Notes under the pieces: generated by a model
The model's input: the letters and a program-made list of their open reading frames with translations, nothing else
The model's database searches: none
Told to the model about the DNA's origin: nothing
Shown: positions 10,323 through 20,536 of the stretch, one piece after another
Layout of the letters: each line of letters starts with the position of its first letter
Position numbering within the stretch: position 1 is the stretch's first letter
Source of the DNA: DATFQI01 sp963831105
GTDB lineage: Bacteria; Actinomycetota; Thermoleophilia; Solirubrobacterales; Solirubrobacteraceae
Assembly (NCBI GenBank): GCA_963831105.1
Contig: CAWHOS010000006.1
Location: 124,001 to 188,000 of the forward strand
Direction: 5' to 3'
DNA length: 64,000 nt
Translations under genes and position numbers: made by a program

Positions 10323-11627
10323 ATGACCCGGGGGAACTACTGCGTGATCGGGGCCGGCGCGGCCGGCCTCGGCGCGCTCCACGTGCTGGCCGACGAAGGA
10401 TTCTCCGTCGACTGCTTCGAGAAGAGCGACCGCGTCGGCGGCCACTGGCACACGGACTACGACTGCCTGCACCTGATCACGCCGCGCGACTCGTCGGGCT
10501 TCGAGGGGCACCCGATGCCGCGCGAGTACCCGCTGTTCCCGAGCCGCGACCAGATGCGCGACTACATCCTCGGCTTCGCCGCGCGGCACGGGCTGGGCTC
10601 GCGGATCCGCTTCAACACCGCGGTCACGGAGGCGCGACCGCTCAGCGCGGGCGGGCTCGACGGGTGGGAGGTCACGACGTCCGACGGCGAGCGCCGCGCC
10701 TACGACGGCGTGATCGTCGCCAACGGGCACCTCTGGGACCCGTTCGTCCCCGCGTACCCCGGCGAGTTCACGGGACGCGTGCTGCACTCGGGCCGCTACC
10801 GCAACACGGGCGACATCGAGGGCGACCGCGTGCTCGTCGTCGGCGCCGGGAACTCCGGCTGCGACCTCGCGGTGGACGCCGCCCAGGCCGGGCGCGAGAC
10901 CCACATCTCCGTGCGGAACGGGCTCGTGTTCCAGCCCAAGACCCTGTACGGGCGGCCCCGCTCGGAGCTGCCGCTGCTCGCGCGCCTGCCGGTCCGCGCC
11001 CAGGAGCGGGTGACGCGGGCGCTGATCGACGTCGCGCTCGGCAAGCCGGAGCGCTACGGGCTGCCGGCCCCGGCGACGCGCAACCTCCATCGCAACCGCC
11101 CGGTCGTCAACGGGCAGCTCCTGCACTTCATCCACCACGGCCGGGTGCGCGTCGCGCCCGGGATCGAGCGCTTCGACGGCCGCGAGGTCCGCTTCACCGA
11201 CGGCAGCTCGCGCGAGTTCGACACGATCCTCTTCGCGACGGGCTTCCGGGTGACCCTGCCGTTCCTGGACGCGGCGGCGCTGCGGTGGGCCGACGGCGTC
11301 CCGCTGCGGGTGGCCGGGATGACCGTGCCCGTGGGCCTCGAGCGGCTCTACTTCGTCGGCCTGGCCGCGCCGCGCGGACCGCAGCTCCCCGTCTACTCGG
11401 CCCAGACCCGGCTCGTCGCCAAGCTCCTGACCGCGCAGGAGCGGGACAGAGGCTTCGCGGCGTCGGCCCTCTACGCGCGCTCGTCGCGGCCCGAGGCCCG
11501 GATCGACGTCCCGCGGCACGAGTGGCAGCGGGACCTGGAGCGCGCGCACCGGCGGATCGACCGCGTCGTGCGGCGCTCGCGCGCCGTCGCGGCCCACCGG
11601 CCGCAGCCCGAGCCGGTGACCCCGTGA
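10323..11627 (+). CDS. Flavin-containing monooxygenase-like FAD/NADPH enzyme
   Basis: Intact, 434 residues. CVIGAGAAGLGALHVLAD binds FAD, VLVVGAGNSGCDLAVDAA binds NADPH, and between them YPGEFTGRVLHSGRY is the FMO fingerprint (FxGxxxHxxxF-like). FATGFRVTLPFLD is the usual ATG motif near the C-terminus. Such enzymes oxygenate N, S or ketone substrates; the natural substrate is not inferable. It overlaps the following SDR by four bases (GTGA), so the two are co-transcribed and may act in sequence. The divergent LysR gene is the probable regulator. Confidence 0.92.
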   Translation: MTRGNYCVIGAGAAGLGALHVLADEGFSVDCFEKSDRVGGHWHTDYDCLHLITPRDSSGFEGHPMPREYPLFPSRDQMRDYILGFAARHGLGSRIRFNTAVTEARPLSAGGLDGWEVTTSDGERRAYDGVIVANGHLWDPFVPAYPGEFTGRVLHSGRYRNTGDIEGDRVLVVGAGNSGCDLAVDAAQAGRETHISVRNGLVFQPKTLYGRPRSELPLLARLPVRAQERVTRALIDVALGKPERYGLPAPATRNLHRNRPVVNGQLLHFIHHGRVRVAPGIERFDGREVRFTDGSSREFDTILFATGFRVTLPFLDAAALRWADGVPLRVAGMTVPVGLERLYFVGLAAPRGPQLPVYSAQTRLVAKLLTAQERDRGFAASALYARSSRPEARIDVPRHEWQRDLERAHRRIDRVVRRSRAVAAHRPQPEPVTP

Positions 11628-12366
11628 CGGGCCGCCTCGACGGGCGCGTCGCCATCGTCACCGGGGGCGCCCGCGGCCAGGGCGCCTCTCACGCCGAGCG
11701 GCTCGCGCGCGAGGGCGCGCGCGTGGTGATGCGTCGACGTCCTCGACGGCGCGGGGGAGGAGACCGCCGTGACGGCTCCGCGCCGATGGGCTGGACGTCG
11801 CCTACCGGCACCTCGACGTGACCGACCAGGACGGCTGGAAGGCGGTGGTGGCGGACTGCGAGCGCCTCGACGTGCTCGTCAACAACGCCGGCATCATCCA
11901 CGTGTCGCCGCTGCTGGAGGAGACGCTCGCGGCGTGGAACGGGCTGATGGCGGTCAACGCCACGGGCACGCTGCTCGGGATGCAGGCCGCGATCCCGGCG
12001 ATGATGAGAACCCGCCCACCCGCCGGCGGCGGCTCGATCGTCAACGTGGCGAGCATCTTCGGGGTGACGGGCTCGGAGGGCTACGTCGCCTACACGGCGA
12101 GCAAGGCGGCCATCGTCGCGATGACGAAGACGGCGGCGCTCGAGCACGCGGCCGACGGGATCCGCGTCAACGCGATCTGCCCGGGCGGCGTCTCGACGCC
12201 GATGAACGAGAACGAGCCCGAGGGCGGCGTGGTGCCGCTCACTCCGCTCGGCCGGCGCGCTCACGTCAGCGAGATCTCCGGCGCCGTGGCCTATCTCGCG
12301 AGCGACGATGCGAGCTTCGTCACGGGGACGGAGCTCGTCATCGACGGCGGCTATCTCGCGCGCTGA
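11624..12366 (+). CDS. SDR-family oxidoreductase (glucose/3-alpha-hydroxysteroid dehydrogenase type, frameshifted)
   Basis: Starts at a GTG overlapping the stop of the upstream monooxygenase (GTGA). VAIVTGGARGQGASHAERLA gives the cofactor site. Two or more indels lie between 11730 and 11810. From 11818 the frame is clean: VLVNNAGIIHVSPLLEE, VNVASIFGVTGSEGYVAYTA (catalytic Ser and Tyr), SKAAIVAMTK, VNAICPGGVSTPM and TELVIDGGYLAR, the standard C-terminus of a classical 250-residue SDR. Pairing with a flavin monooxygenase suggests alcohol/ketone interconversion of the same substrate; that is inference. Confidence 0.88.
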
Positions 12367-12373
12367 GAGCAGA

Positions 12374-12401
12374 GCCGGGCCCGCGCGTTCGCGGACCCGG
12401 C
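12374..12401. terminator. Bidirectional hairpin between convergent genes
   Basis: GCCGGGCCCGCG and CGCGGACCCGGC pair with one G-T type mismatch around a four-base loop. The hairpin lies eight bases past the SDR stop and 14 bases from the stop of the opposite gene, so it can serve both. There is no T-run, as is usual in very GC-rich genomes. Confidence 0.6.
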
Positions 12402-12414
12402 GGTGCTGGGGTGT

Positions 12415-12720
12415 CTAGCGGTTGTCGTCCGTGTACGGGTCGCGGCTGCCGGACTTGGCGAGGCCGCGGCTGATCATGTAGCCGACGGTCAGGATCGTCA
12501 CGTAGAGCCAGGCCTGCTTGGCGCCGAGGCCGCCGGCGTCGGACTGGTCGACGATCGCGGCGGCGATCAGGACGCCGAGGGTGGCGACGACGTAGGCGAT
12601 CATCTCGGTCGTCTTGAAGGCGGACTTCGTCTCGGTCGACTTGGTCACCGCCGTGTGGCGGACGTGGTCGCGATCGTGGCGATCGTTGGTGCGGGTGGTC
12701 GCTGCGGGTGACGTGGCCAT
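12415..12720 (-). CDS. Small two-helix membrane protein
   Basis: A 101-residue product with a basic, Thr/His/Asp-rich N-terminus (about 38 residues) followed by two predicted membrane helices: IAYVVATLGVLIAAAIV and WLYVTILTVGYMISRGLA, ending in a charged tail. No enzymatic motif. Similar small proteins with a charged, disordered N-terminus and two helices are common and uncharacterised in actinobacteria. ATG 12720 is used here. An in-frame ATG four codons upstream (MEGL) is the alternative, and the GGAG between the two favours the inner one. Confidence 0.65.
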   Translation of the reverse strand: MATSPAATTRTNDRHDRDHVRHTAVTKSTETKSAFKTTEMIAYVVATLGVLIAAAIVDQSDAGGLGAKQAWLYVTILTVGYMISRGLAKSGSRDPYTDDNR

Positions 12721-12992
12721 GAGGCCCTCCATCGTGTCGGTGCCGGTGCGTCCGCGGAGCGGGGACTGGGCGCACGGGAGCGCGCCGGCGGTTGTCAGTT
12801 CTTGTTCTGGCGGTTCCGCGCGCAGCGAGTTCGAGCATCGCTGCGGCCGGTGCCGCGGGAGGTGCCGGGGCCAGGCGACGCGCACCCCGGTCACCCGGGT
12901 TTCGCGGGCCATGCCCTCGACCGTGCTGGGCTGCCCGCCCGGGTGGCGAGGGCAAACGCGGCACGCGGGCATTCGCCCACTGCGGTCCCCGA
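12721..12992. other. Intergenic stretch with no supported gene
   Basis: Between the small membrane gene's start and the next stop on the same strand there are 272 bases. Reading frames are open only because the DNA is GC-rich. A minus-strand frame beginning near 12914 (MARETRVTGVRVAWPRHLPR) is Arg/Pro-rich and without recognisable features. Promoter elements for the gene at 12720 should lie here, but none stands out. Confidence 0.4.
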
Positions 12993-13748
12993 TCAGACCC
13001 TTGTGCGCTCGGCGCCCAGCTGCGTCAGAACCGCCGCGACCGTCGCGAGCGCGAAGGCCGTGGGCACGCCGGCCGGCTCGACGAGCAGGGCGATCAGCGC
13101 GCAGAAGACCACGAAGCCCGCCAGGCCGCCCAGCATCCCGCGCAGCATCGAGACGAGAGCCACGTGGCCGAAGCGCGCGTGGGTGAACACGGCGAGCACC
13201 GACGCCAGCGTCGGGAGGGCGGCGAGGATGCCCGCGACGGCCGGGCCGAACCGCTCGCCGGCGGCCGTCAGGCCCAGGATCAAAGCCACGGTCAGCGCCA
13301 TCCGGACCGGTAGCTCCCAGCGGGGGAGCACGGGCGCGAGCTCGGCACCCTGCCGCGGGGGAAGGCCCGCCCTCGCGAGCGCGATGGAGAGCGCGGCTGC
13401 CGCGAGCGCGCCGAGGAGCCCAGCTTCGATCCGGCCGACCAGGATCCCCAGCGCCGCGGCCGCGGTCCACCCGAGCGCCACGCTGAGAGGCCAATGCGAG
13501 CGGCCTGCCGAGCGGGCGTACACGAGCGCGAAGCCGCTGAGGGTCACGAGCCCCAGCAGCGTGCCGACGGCCGTCCGCGCGGCGGCGGCCGCGTCCTGGC
13601 GCTCCGCCGTGAGCAGCAGCACCGGCCCCACGATCAGCGGGAACGCCCCGACCAGGCCGGCCACCTCGTGGCCCCAACGCCGGCCCGCGAGCGTGGACAG
13701 ACCCACGAGGGCCGCGGCGAGGACGGAGACGAGAACCAGCTCGAGCAT
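12993..13748 (-). CDS. Integral membrane protein with duplicated halves
   Basis: 251 residues and about eight hydrophobic helices. The two halves appear to repeat each other: EVAGLVGAFPLIVGPVLLLT in the first and AVAGILAALPTLASVLAVFT in the second both read AG-hydrophobic-x-FP/LP-hydrophobic, followed by an alanine/arginine segment. This resembles a tandem of the short GlpM/DUF3147-like membrane units, but I hold that loosely. No transporter signature or binding residue is evident. It is followed on the same strand by the small membrane protein at 12720. The ATG at 13748 gives a first helix immediately. Confidence 0.75.
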   Translation of the reverse strand: MLELVLVSVLAAALVGLSTLAGRRWGHEVAGLVGAFPLIVGPVLLLTAERQDAAAAARTAVGTLLGLVTLSGFALVYARSAGRSHWPLSVALGWTAAAALGILVGRIEAGLLGALAAAALSIALARAGLPPRQGAELAPVLPRWELPVRMALTVALILGLTAAGERFGPAVAGILAALPTLASVLAVFTHARFGHVALVSMLRGMLGGLAGFVVFCALIALLVEPAGVPTAFALATVAAVLTQLGAERTRV

Positions 13749-13827
13749 GCCTCGTCGCTACCCGGGCGGACCACGCGAGTCACGAGCCGCGGTTCGGCCG
13801 ACTCGCATCGGGTATGCCCGCGGACGG

Positions 13828-15897
<2,070 letters not shown>

Positions 15898-15901
<4 letters not shown>

Positions 15902-16233
15902 CGGACCTCAACATCGGCGTCGAGCGCGGCGAGGCGGCGACGCTCGTCGTCCTGCGCGGCGACCTCGACCTCGCCACCGCGCCGGAGCTGCGCGAGTGCC
16001 TCGTGAAGGTCATCGACGAGGGCGAGCGGGTCGTCATCGACCTCGAGGCCGTCGGGTTCCTCGACTCCGCGGGCCTCGGGATCCTCGTCGGCGGCCTCAA
16101 GCGCGCCCGCACCCGGGGCGGCGAGCTGGAGCTCGTGTGCACGGGCCAGGACGTGCTCAAGCCGCTGGAGATCACGGGCCTCGACCGCGTGTTCACCATC
16201 CACGCCGGGCGCGACCGCGCGCTCGGCGGCTGA
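15898..16233 (+). CDS. STAS-domain anti-sigma-factor antagonist
   Basis: 111 residues, a single STAS domain of the SpoIIAA type. LRGDLDLATAPELRECL forms the first strand-helix unit, and VGFLDSAGLGILVGGLKRAR carries the phosphorylatable Ser in the DSAG loop. In the family, the dephosphorylated form binds an anti-sigma kinase and frees a sigma factor. ATGA overlap with glgX makes co-translation almost certain, an odd partner for a glycogen enzyme. No kinase gene is nearby. The SpoIIE-type phosphatase at 4.7-5.9 kb is a possible but unproven partner. Confidence 0.9.
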
Positions 16234-16247
16234 ACGCCGGCGGTCGC

Positions 16248-16604
16248 TCAGCCCGACGCGATGACCTGGACCTGGCCCGGGTAGGTCACCATCAGCGTCG
16301 GGCACGGCACCGGGGCGCCGTCGGTGATCCCTGGGACCGACGGGTTGCCGAGCATCGCCGGCTTGCCCATGATCATCACCTTCGTCGAGATCGAGGCGCC
16401 GGGGACCGGCAGCACGGTCGCCGTCGTGCACGGCTTGGAGGCCGGCGAGGGCGGGACCGGACACGTCGTGGGGTTCCCCGCGATGTCGCCGGCGCACAGC
16501 GCGGGAGACCCGCCGACCATGACCTTCGTCTGCTTGGGGAAGACCACCACCGGGCCGGAATGGCAGCACATGATCACGGCGGAAACGTTGGCGATGGGTG
16601 GCAC
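16248..16604 (-). CDS. PAAR-like (DUF4280/DUF4150-type) spike-tip protein
   Basis: 118 residues, rich in Pro, Gly, Val and Cys (CCHSGP, TTCPVPPSPASKPC, PVPCPTLMV). Two similar halves can be seen: VVVFPKQTKVMVGGSPALCA and a second KVMIMGKPAMLGNPSVPG segment, the beta-repeat pattern of PAAR-like cone proteins that cap VgrG-type spikes in contractile injection systems. GTG at 16604 is chosen because AAGGAGAGG stands just upstream; longer frames lack such a site. No VgrG, sheath or tube gene is seen nearby, so it is an orphan in this window. The family call comes from pattern memory and is moderate. Confidence 0.6.
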   Translation of the reverse strand: MPPIANVSAVIMCCHSGPVVVFPKQTKVMVGGSPALCAGDIAGNPTTCPVPPSPASKPCTTATVLPVPGASISTKVMIMGKPAMLGNPSVPGITDGAPVPCPTLMVTYPGQVQVIASG

Positions 16605-16712
16605 GGGCCTCTCCTTGGCGGACGCTGCACGCAGTATCCCCGGAGCCCGCCCGCAGGGCAAGCGCCGGACGACCGAGCCCCCCGCGCAGGCCGACGTCCC
16701 CTGAACGTGGAA

Positions 16713-16738
16713 GGGCCGGGCCATCGCCGGCCCGGCCC
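16713..16738 (-). terminator. GC-rich hairpin downstream of the small gene at 16792-17034
   Basis: GGGCCGGGC and GCCCGGCCC pair perfectly around an eight-base loop. The hairpin lies about 54 bases past the stop of the minus-strand gene at 16792 and before the PAAR-like start, so it probably ends that transcript. No T-run. Confidence 0.5.
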
Positions 16739-16791
16739 CGTGTGACCCCACGTGCGCGTTCAGAGCGCGTCGTAGATCAGATCCCAGGTCC

Positions 16792-17034
16792 TCATGGAAT
16801 GCGCACCTCTTTCACCCTGATGGCGGTCGCGCGCTCGGCGACGAAGTAGGGCAGCAGGCCGAGCGCCTGTGACTCGTCCGTCGCCTCCACCGCCCAGAAG
16901 ATCGCGTGGCCGCCGAACGCGCACGTGGCGAGCGCATCCCGGTGCCGCAGGGTGCTCTCGTGCCCGCGGAAGGAGGCGAACACCACGCCGCAGTCCTCGG
17001 CCTCGTGGCGGTGGTGGAGAAGGAAACGAGCCAT
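16792..17034 (-). CDS. Small conserved protein, 80 residues, unknown function
   Basis: Begins MARFLLHHRHEAEDCGVVFA and ends AERATAIRVKEVRIP. The alternating strand-helix pattern and the C-terminal ALGLLPYFVAERATAIRV read like a ferredoxin-like (dimeric alpha-beta barrel) fold, as in small YCII or DUF3303-type proteins. Two His-Glu/Asp-Cys clusters could bind metal, but that is speculation. It is divergent from the alpha/beta-hydrolase operon, and the shared upstream region carries five CCCTGA-type boxes, so both may be controlled together. Confidence 0.65.
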   Translation of the reverse strand: MARFLLHHRHEAEDCGVVFASFRGHESTLRHRDALATCAFGGHAIFWAVEATDESQALGLLPYFVAERATAIRVKEVRIP

Positions 17035-17068
17035 GGCAGCAGTCTGCGCCGAAAGGGTCCGCGTGCCA

Positions 17069-17134
17069 TCAGGGGGGCTCCCTGAACCGGACCCTGATCT
17101 TCCTGCGGTTCAGGGTGGCCCACCGATGTCAGGG
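17069..17134. promoter_or_regulatory. Cluster of five CCCTGA/TCAGGG boxes in a divergent promoter
   Basis: Hexamers CCCTGA or their complement occur at 17069, 17080, 17092, 17110 and 17129. Those at 17080 and 17092 are direct repeats 12 bases apart. CCCTGAACCG (17080-17089) and CGGTTCAGGG (17106-17115) form a perfect 10-bp inverted repeat. The cluster ends 26 bases before the hydrolase ATG and begins 34 bases from the divergent small gene. Closely related boxes precede the MMPL gene and the LuxR regulator gene, so this is a candidate operator for that regulator. Confidence 0.55.
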
Positions 17135-17160
17135 CCCTGGCGCGCAGGCAATCTCGCTCC

Positions 17161-18114
17161 ATGACCGCCACCCAGATTCCCCCCAACGACCAGCGCTCCT
17201 CCGCCGATGCCCGCCACGAGTACGAGAGCGCCGAGCGGCAGTTGCTCGAGGAGTACGGCGTCACGGCGCGCAGCCGGCGCCTGCTGCTCGCCGATCCCGC
17301 CCTGTGCGCCCGCGTGCTGGAGACCGGCGAGGGCGAGCCGATCCTGCTCCTGCACGGCAGCGGCATGTCCGCCCCGACCTGGGCTCCGATGCTGCCGCAC
17401 CTGCAGGACCGCCGGATCCACGCCTTCGACCTGCCGGGCTTCGGGCTCAGCGATCCGCACGACTACGGCGGGCGCTCGCTGCGGCGGCACGCCGTCGCCC
17501 AGGTCGGCTCGATGCTCGACGCGCTCGGGCTCGAGCGCGCCACCGTCGTCGGCACCTCCCTCGGAGCGATGTGGGCGCTGTGCATGGCGCTCGAGCAGCC
17601 CGAGCGGGTCCGCTCCGTCGTCGCCCTCGGCATCCCCGCCGTCTCGCTCGCGGGCATGCGCGGCGACCCCTACTTCCGCGCGATGACGACCCCGGGCGTC
17701 CGGGCCCTGGTCGGCCGCGCGCCGGCGCCCAAGACGGCCAAGGCCACGCGTCGCGCCTCGACCAAGGCGATGGGCCGCCGCGCGGTCTGCCTTCTGCCCG
17801 ACAGCTACTTCGAGCTCATGCGCGCGACGATGGCGATGCCGGGCTGGCGGCTCGCGATGTCCTCGCACCTCAACCGGGCGATGCGCTCCGGCCGCCCGCT
17901 GCCCGAGAACCTCTTCAGCGACGACGAGCTGCGCTCGATCGAGCCGCCGGTCCGCTTCATCCTCGGCGACGACGACGTCTACGGCAGCCCCGAGATCGGC
18001 CGCCGCGCTGCCGCGCTGATGCCGGACGCCCGCGTCGACGTCCTGCCCGCCGGGCACGCACCGTTCGCCGACGAGCCCGAGACCTGCGCGGCGCTGATCC
18101 GGGGTGCGTCATGA
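17161..18114 (+). CDS. Alpha/beta-fold hydrolase
   Basis: Intact, 317 residues. Oxyanion segment LLLHGSGMSAPTW, nucleophile elbow VVGTSLGAMWAL (Ser of G-x-S-x-G), an acid in FILGDDDVYG and the catalytic His in LPAGHAPFADEPE give a complete triad. An extra ~45 residues precede the core. Substrate unknown; esterase, lipase and epoxide-hydrolase-type activities all share this layout. The stop overlaps the GH65 start (ATGA), so they form one transcript, probably driven from the CCCTGA-box region upstream. Pairing with a disaccharide phosphorylase could mean deacylation of an acylated sugar, which is inference. Confidence 0.93.
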   Translation: MTATQIPPNDQRSSADARHEYESAERQLLEEYGVTARSRRLLLADPALCARVLETGEGEPILLLHGSGMSAPTWAPMLPHLQDRRIHAFDLPGFGLSDPHDYGGRSLRRHAVAQVGSMLDALGLERATVVGTSLGAMWALCMALEQPERVRSVVALGIPAVSLAGMRGDPYFRAMTTPGVRALVGRAPAPKTAKATRRASTKAMGRRAVCLLPDSYFELMRATMAMPGWRLAMSSHLNRAMRSGRPLPENLFSDDELRSIEPPVRFILGDDDVYGSPEIGRRAAALMPDARVDVLPAGHAPFADEPETCAALIRGAS

Positions 18115-20486
18115 GCCGTCGGATGCAGGACGCCAACCCGCGCGCGCTCGTGAACGCCCTCGGCGAGGCCTTGGGGCGCACCGGCGGCGAGTGGCGGATC
18201 GTCGAGCGCGGCGACACCCCGTGGCGCCGGGCCTCGCTCGAGTCCGTGTTCGCGGTCGGCAACGGCTTCCTCGGCCTGCGCGGCACGCCGGAGGAGGGCT
18301 TCCCGGCCCGCGATCCGGGCGCGGTCGTCAACGGCTTCCACGAGACGTGGCCGATCGTCTACCCCGAGGACGCCTTCGGCCTGGCGCGCACGGGCCAGAC
18401 GATCGTCCCGTGCCCCGACGCCTCGATCATCCGCCTGACCGTCGACGGCGAGAGCTTCGACCTCGCCGGCACGCCGCTCGTCCGCCACGAGCGCGCGCTG
18501 GACATGCGCCGCGGCGTGCTCACGCGCGAGGTCGAGTTCCTCACGCGGCAGGGGCGGCGCGTCGTCGTGCGCTCGACCCGGCTCGCGTCGCTCGCCGACC
18601 CGCACCTCGCCGCGATGCGCTACGAGGTGCACGCCCCCGACGGCGCCGAGGTCGAGCTCTCCTCGGAGCTGCTCACGCACGCTCCGGCCGAGGACAGCGA
18701 CGACCCCCGCCGCGGGAAGGGCTTCGGCGAGAGCCCGCTCGTGCCCGAGCGCGCGAGCGCCGACGGCGGCCGCGCCGTGCTCGAGCTGAGGACCCGCAAC
18801 AGCGGGCTGCGGCTCGCCTGCGCGATCGACCACCGCGTCACCGGTGCCGCGTGGCTGGACGCCGCGGCCGCCGGCGACGGCGCGCGGGTCGTCTACGGCG
18901 GCACGCTTGCGCCCGGCGCCTGCCTGCGGCTCGAGAAGTTCGCGGCCTACCACTGGGCCGACGCCGAGCGGGACGGCCTGGCCGCGCGGGCGGAGCGCAC
19001 GCTGGACCGCGCCGCGCGAGCCGGCTACGACCGCGTGGAGCGGGCGCACCGGCGGCGCGTGAACGCGTTCTGGCGGCGCAGCGACGTCGTGATCGAGGGT
19101 CAGCCGGAGATCCAGAAGGCCGTGCGCTTCAACCTGTTCTCGCTCCTGCAGGCGACCGCGCAGCTCAACGGGCTCGGCCAGCCGGCGAAGGGCGTCACGG
19201 GCCGCGGCTACGAGGGCCACTACTTCTGGGACACCGAGATCTACGTCGTCCCGTTCCTCATCCACACCGATCCGGGCGCCGCGCGGCAGCTGCTGGAGTT
19301 CCGCTGCAGCAAGCTCGACGCCGCCCGGCAGCGCGCCCGCGAGGTCGGCCACGGCGGCGCGCTGTACCCGTGGCGGACGATCGACGGCCAGGAGGCCTCG
19401 GCCTGGTACGCCTCGGGCACCGCGCAGTACCACATCAACGCGGACGTGGCCTACGGCATGCGCCACTACCTGTGGGTCACGGGCGACCTCGACTTCGTCC
19501 TCGGCCGCGGCGCCGAGGTGCTGATCGAGACGGCGCGCTTCTGGATGGAGCTCGGGTTCTTCTCCGAGCGCCGCGGCGGGCAGTTCTGCCTGACGGGCGT
19601 CACGGGTCCCGACGAGTACACGACCGTCGTCGACAACAACGCCTACACGAACCTGATGGCGCGCGAGAACCTCGAGGGCGCCGCGCGCGTCATCGACTGG
19701 CTCGCCGGCCAGGACCGCGACGCGCACGCCGCGCTGCTGCGGCGCACGGGCGTGACCGAGGAGGAGGTCGCCGGCTGGCGCACCGCCGCCGCGCACATGT
19801 ACGTCCCGCGCCACGACGAGCTCGGCATCGTGCTCCAGGACGAGCACTTCCTCGACCGCCCGCGCTGGGACTTCGACGGCACGCCGGCCGAGCGCTACCC
19901 GCTGCTGCTGCACCACCACCCGCTCGAGCTCTACCGCCACCAGGTGATCAAGCAGACCGACGTCGTGCTCGCCACCTACCTGCTGGACCGCTCGTTCAGC
20001 AAGGAGGAGATCCGGCGGACGTTCGACTACTACGACCCGCTGACCACCGGCGACTCGACGCTCTCCGCGTGCGTGCAGAGCATCGTCGCGACCGCCGCCG
20101 GCCACCCGGACGCCGCCCTGCGCTACTTCCTCGACGGCGCCTCGGTCGACCTGCTCGACAGCCACGGCAACGCGGGCGACGGCCTCCACATCGCCTCCTG
20201 CGGCGGCACCTGGCTCGCGCTCGTCGCGGGCTTCGGCGGCCTGCGCGACTTCGACGGCGAGCTCCGCTTCGACCCGCAGCTGCCCGCCGGCTGGGACCGC
20301 CTGCGCTTCCGCGTCGAGATCCGCGGCCAGCGGCTCGAGGTCGACATGACGCCGTCGGAGACCACGTACACCCTGCTCTCCGGCACCGGCCTGCTGATCG
20401 AGCACCGCGGCGAGCTGCTGCGCGTCGCTCCCGGGGCGCCGGTCACGCGCTACGAGGGAGAGGAGACTCTGCCGCTCGCCGCGTGA
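18111..20486 (+). CDS. Glycoside hydrolase family 65 (disaccharide phosphorylase-type)
   Basis: Intact, 791 residues, the normal length of GH65 maltose, trehalose or kojibiose phosphorylases. The N-terminal super-sandwich domain includes SVFAVGNGFLGLRGTPEEG. The (alpha/alpha)6 barrel has RGYEGHYFWDTEIYVVPFL, the catalytic Glu in GVTGPDEYTTVVDNNAYTN, VIKQTDVVLATYLL (phosphate-side Lys-Gln), and HIASCGGTWLALVAGFGGLR near the end. These conserved pieces favour phosphorolysis of an alpha-linked glucose disaccharide over hydrolysis; which disaccharide is unclear. ATG 18111 overlaps the upstream hydrolase stop. A much longer upstream frame exists but only mirrors that gene. Confidence 0.93.
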   Translation: MSRRMQDANPRALVNALGEALGRTGGEWRIVERGDTPWRRASLESVFAVGNGFLGLRGTPEEGFPARDPGAVVNGFHETWPIVYPEDAFGLARTGQTIVPCPDASIIRLTVDGESFDLAGTPLVRHERALDMRRGVLTREVEFLTRQGRRVVVRSTRLASLADPHLAAMRYEVHAPDGAEVELSSELLTHAPAEDSDDPRRGKGFGESPLVPERASADGGRAVLELRTRNSGLRLACAIDHRVTGAAWLDAAAAGDGARVVYGGTLAPGACLRLEKFAAYHWADAERDGLAARAERTLDRAARAGYDRVERAHRRRVNAFWRRSDVVIEGQPEIQKAVRFNLFSLLQATAQLNGLGQPAKGVTGRGYEGHYFWDTEIYVVPFLIHTDPGAARQLLEFRCSKLDAARQRAREVGHGGALYPWRTIDGQEASAWYASGTAQYHINADVAYGMRHYLWVTGDLDFVLGRGAEVLIETARFWMELGFFSERRGGQFCLTGVTGPDEYTTVVDNNAYTNLMARENLEGAARVIDWLAGQDRDAHAALLRRTGVTEEEVAGWRTAAAHMYVPRHDELGIVLQDEHFLDRPRWDFDGTPAERYPLLLHHHPLELYRHQVIKQTDVVLATYLLDRSFSKEEIRRTFDYYDPLTTGDSTLSACVQSIVATAAGHPDAALRYFLDGASVDLLDSHGNAGDGLHIASCGGTWLALVAGFGGLRDFDGELRFDPQLPAGWDRLRFRVEIRGQRLEVDMTPSETTYTLLSGTGLLIEHRGELLRVAPGAPVTRYEGEETLPLAA

Positions 20487-20509
20487 CCTGCGTTCGTCGC
20501 TCGCCACGT

Positions 20510-20529
20510 CAGCGCCCTCGGAGGCGCTG
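20510..20529. terminator. Bidirectional hairpin between GH65 and RTX genes
   Basis: CAGCGCC and GGCGCTG pair around a six-base loop in the 50-base gap between two convergent stops. Confidence 0.5.
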
Positions 20530-20536
20530 CGGTCGA

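Noticed and set aside
12784..12914. Possible small minus-strand gene starting MARETRVTGV
   Set aside because: No family, no ribosome site and Arg/Pro-rich composition. Cannot be told from chance.
16869..18110. Upstream extension of the GH65 frame to about 1200 codons
   Set aside because: The extension reads the hydrolase gene out of frame. ATG 18111 with a four-base overlap is the natural start.
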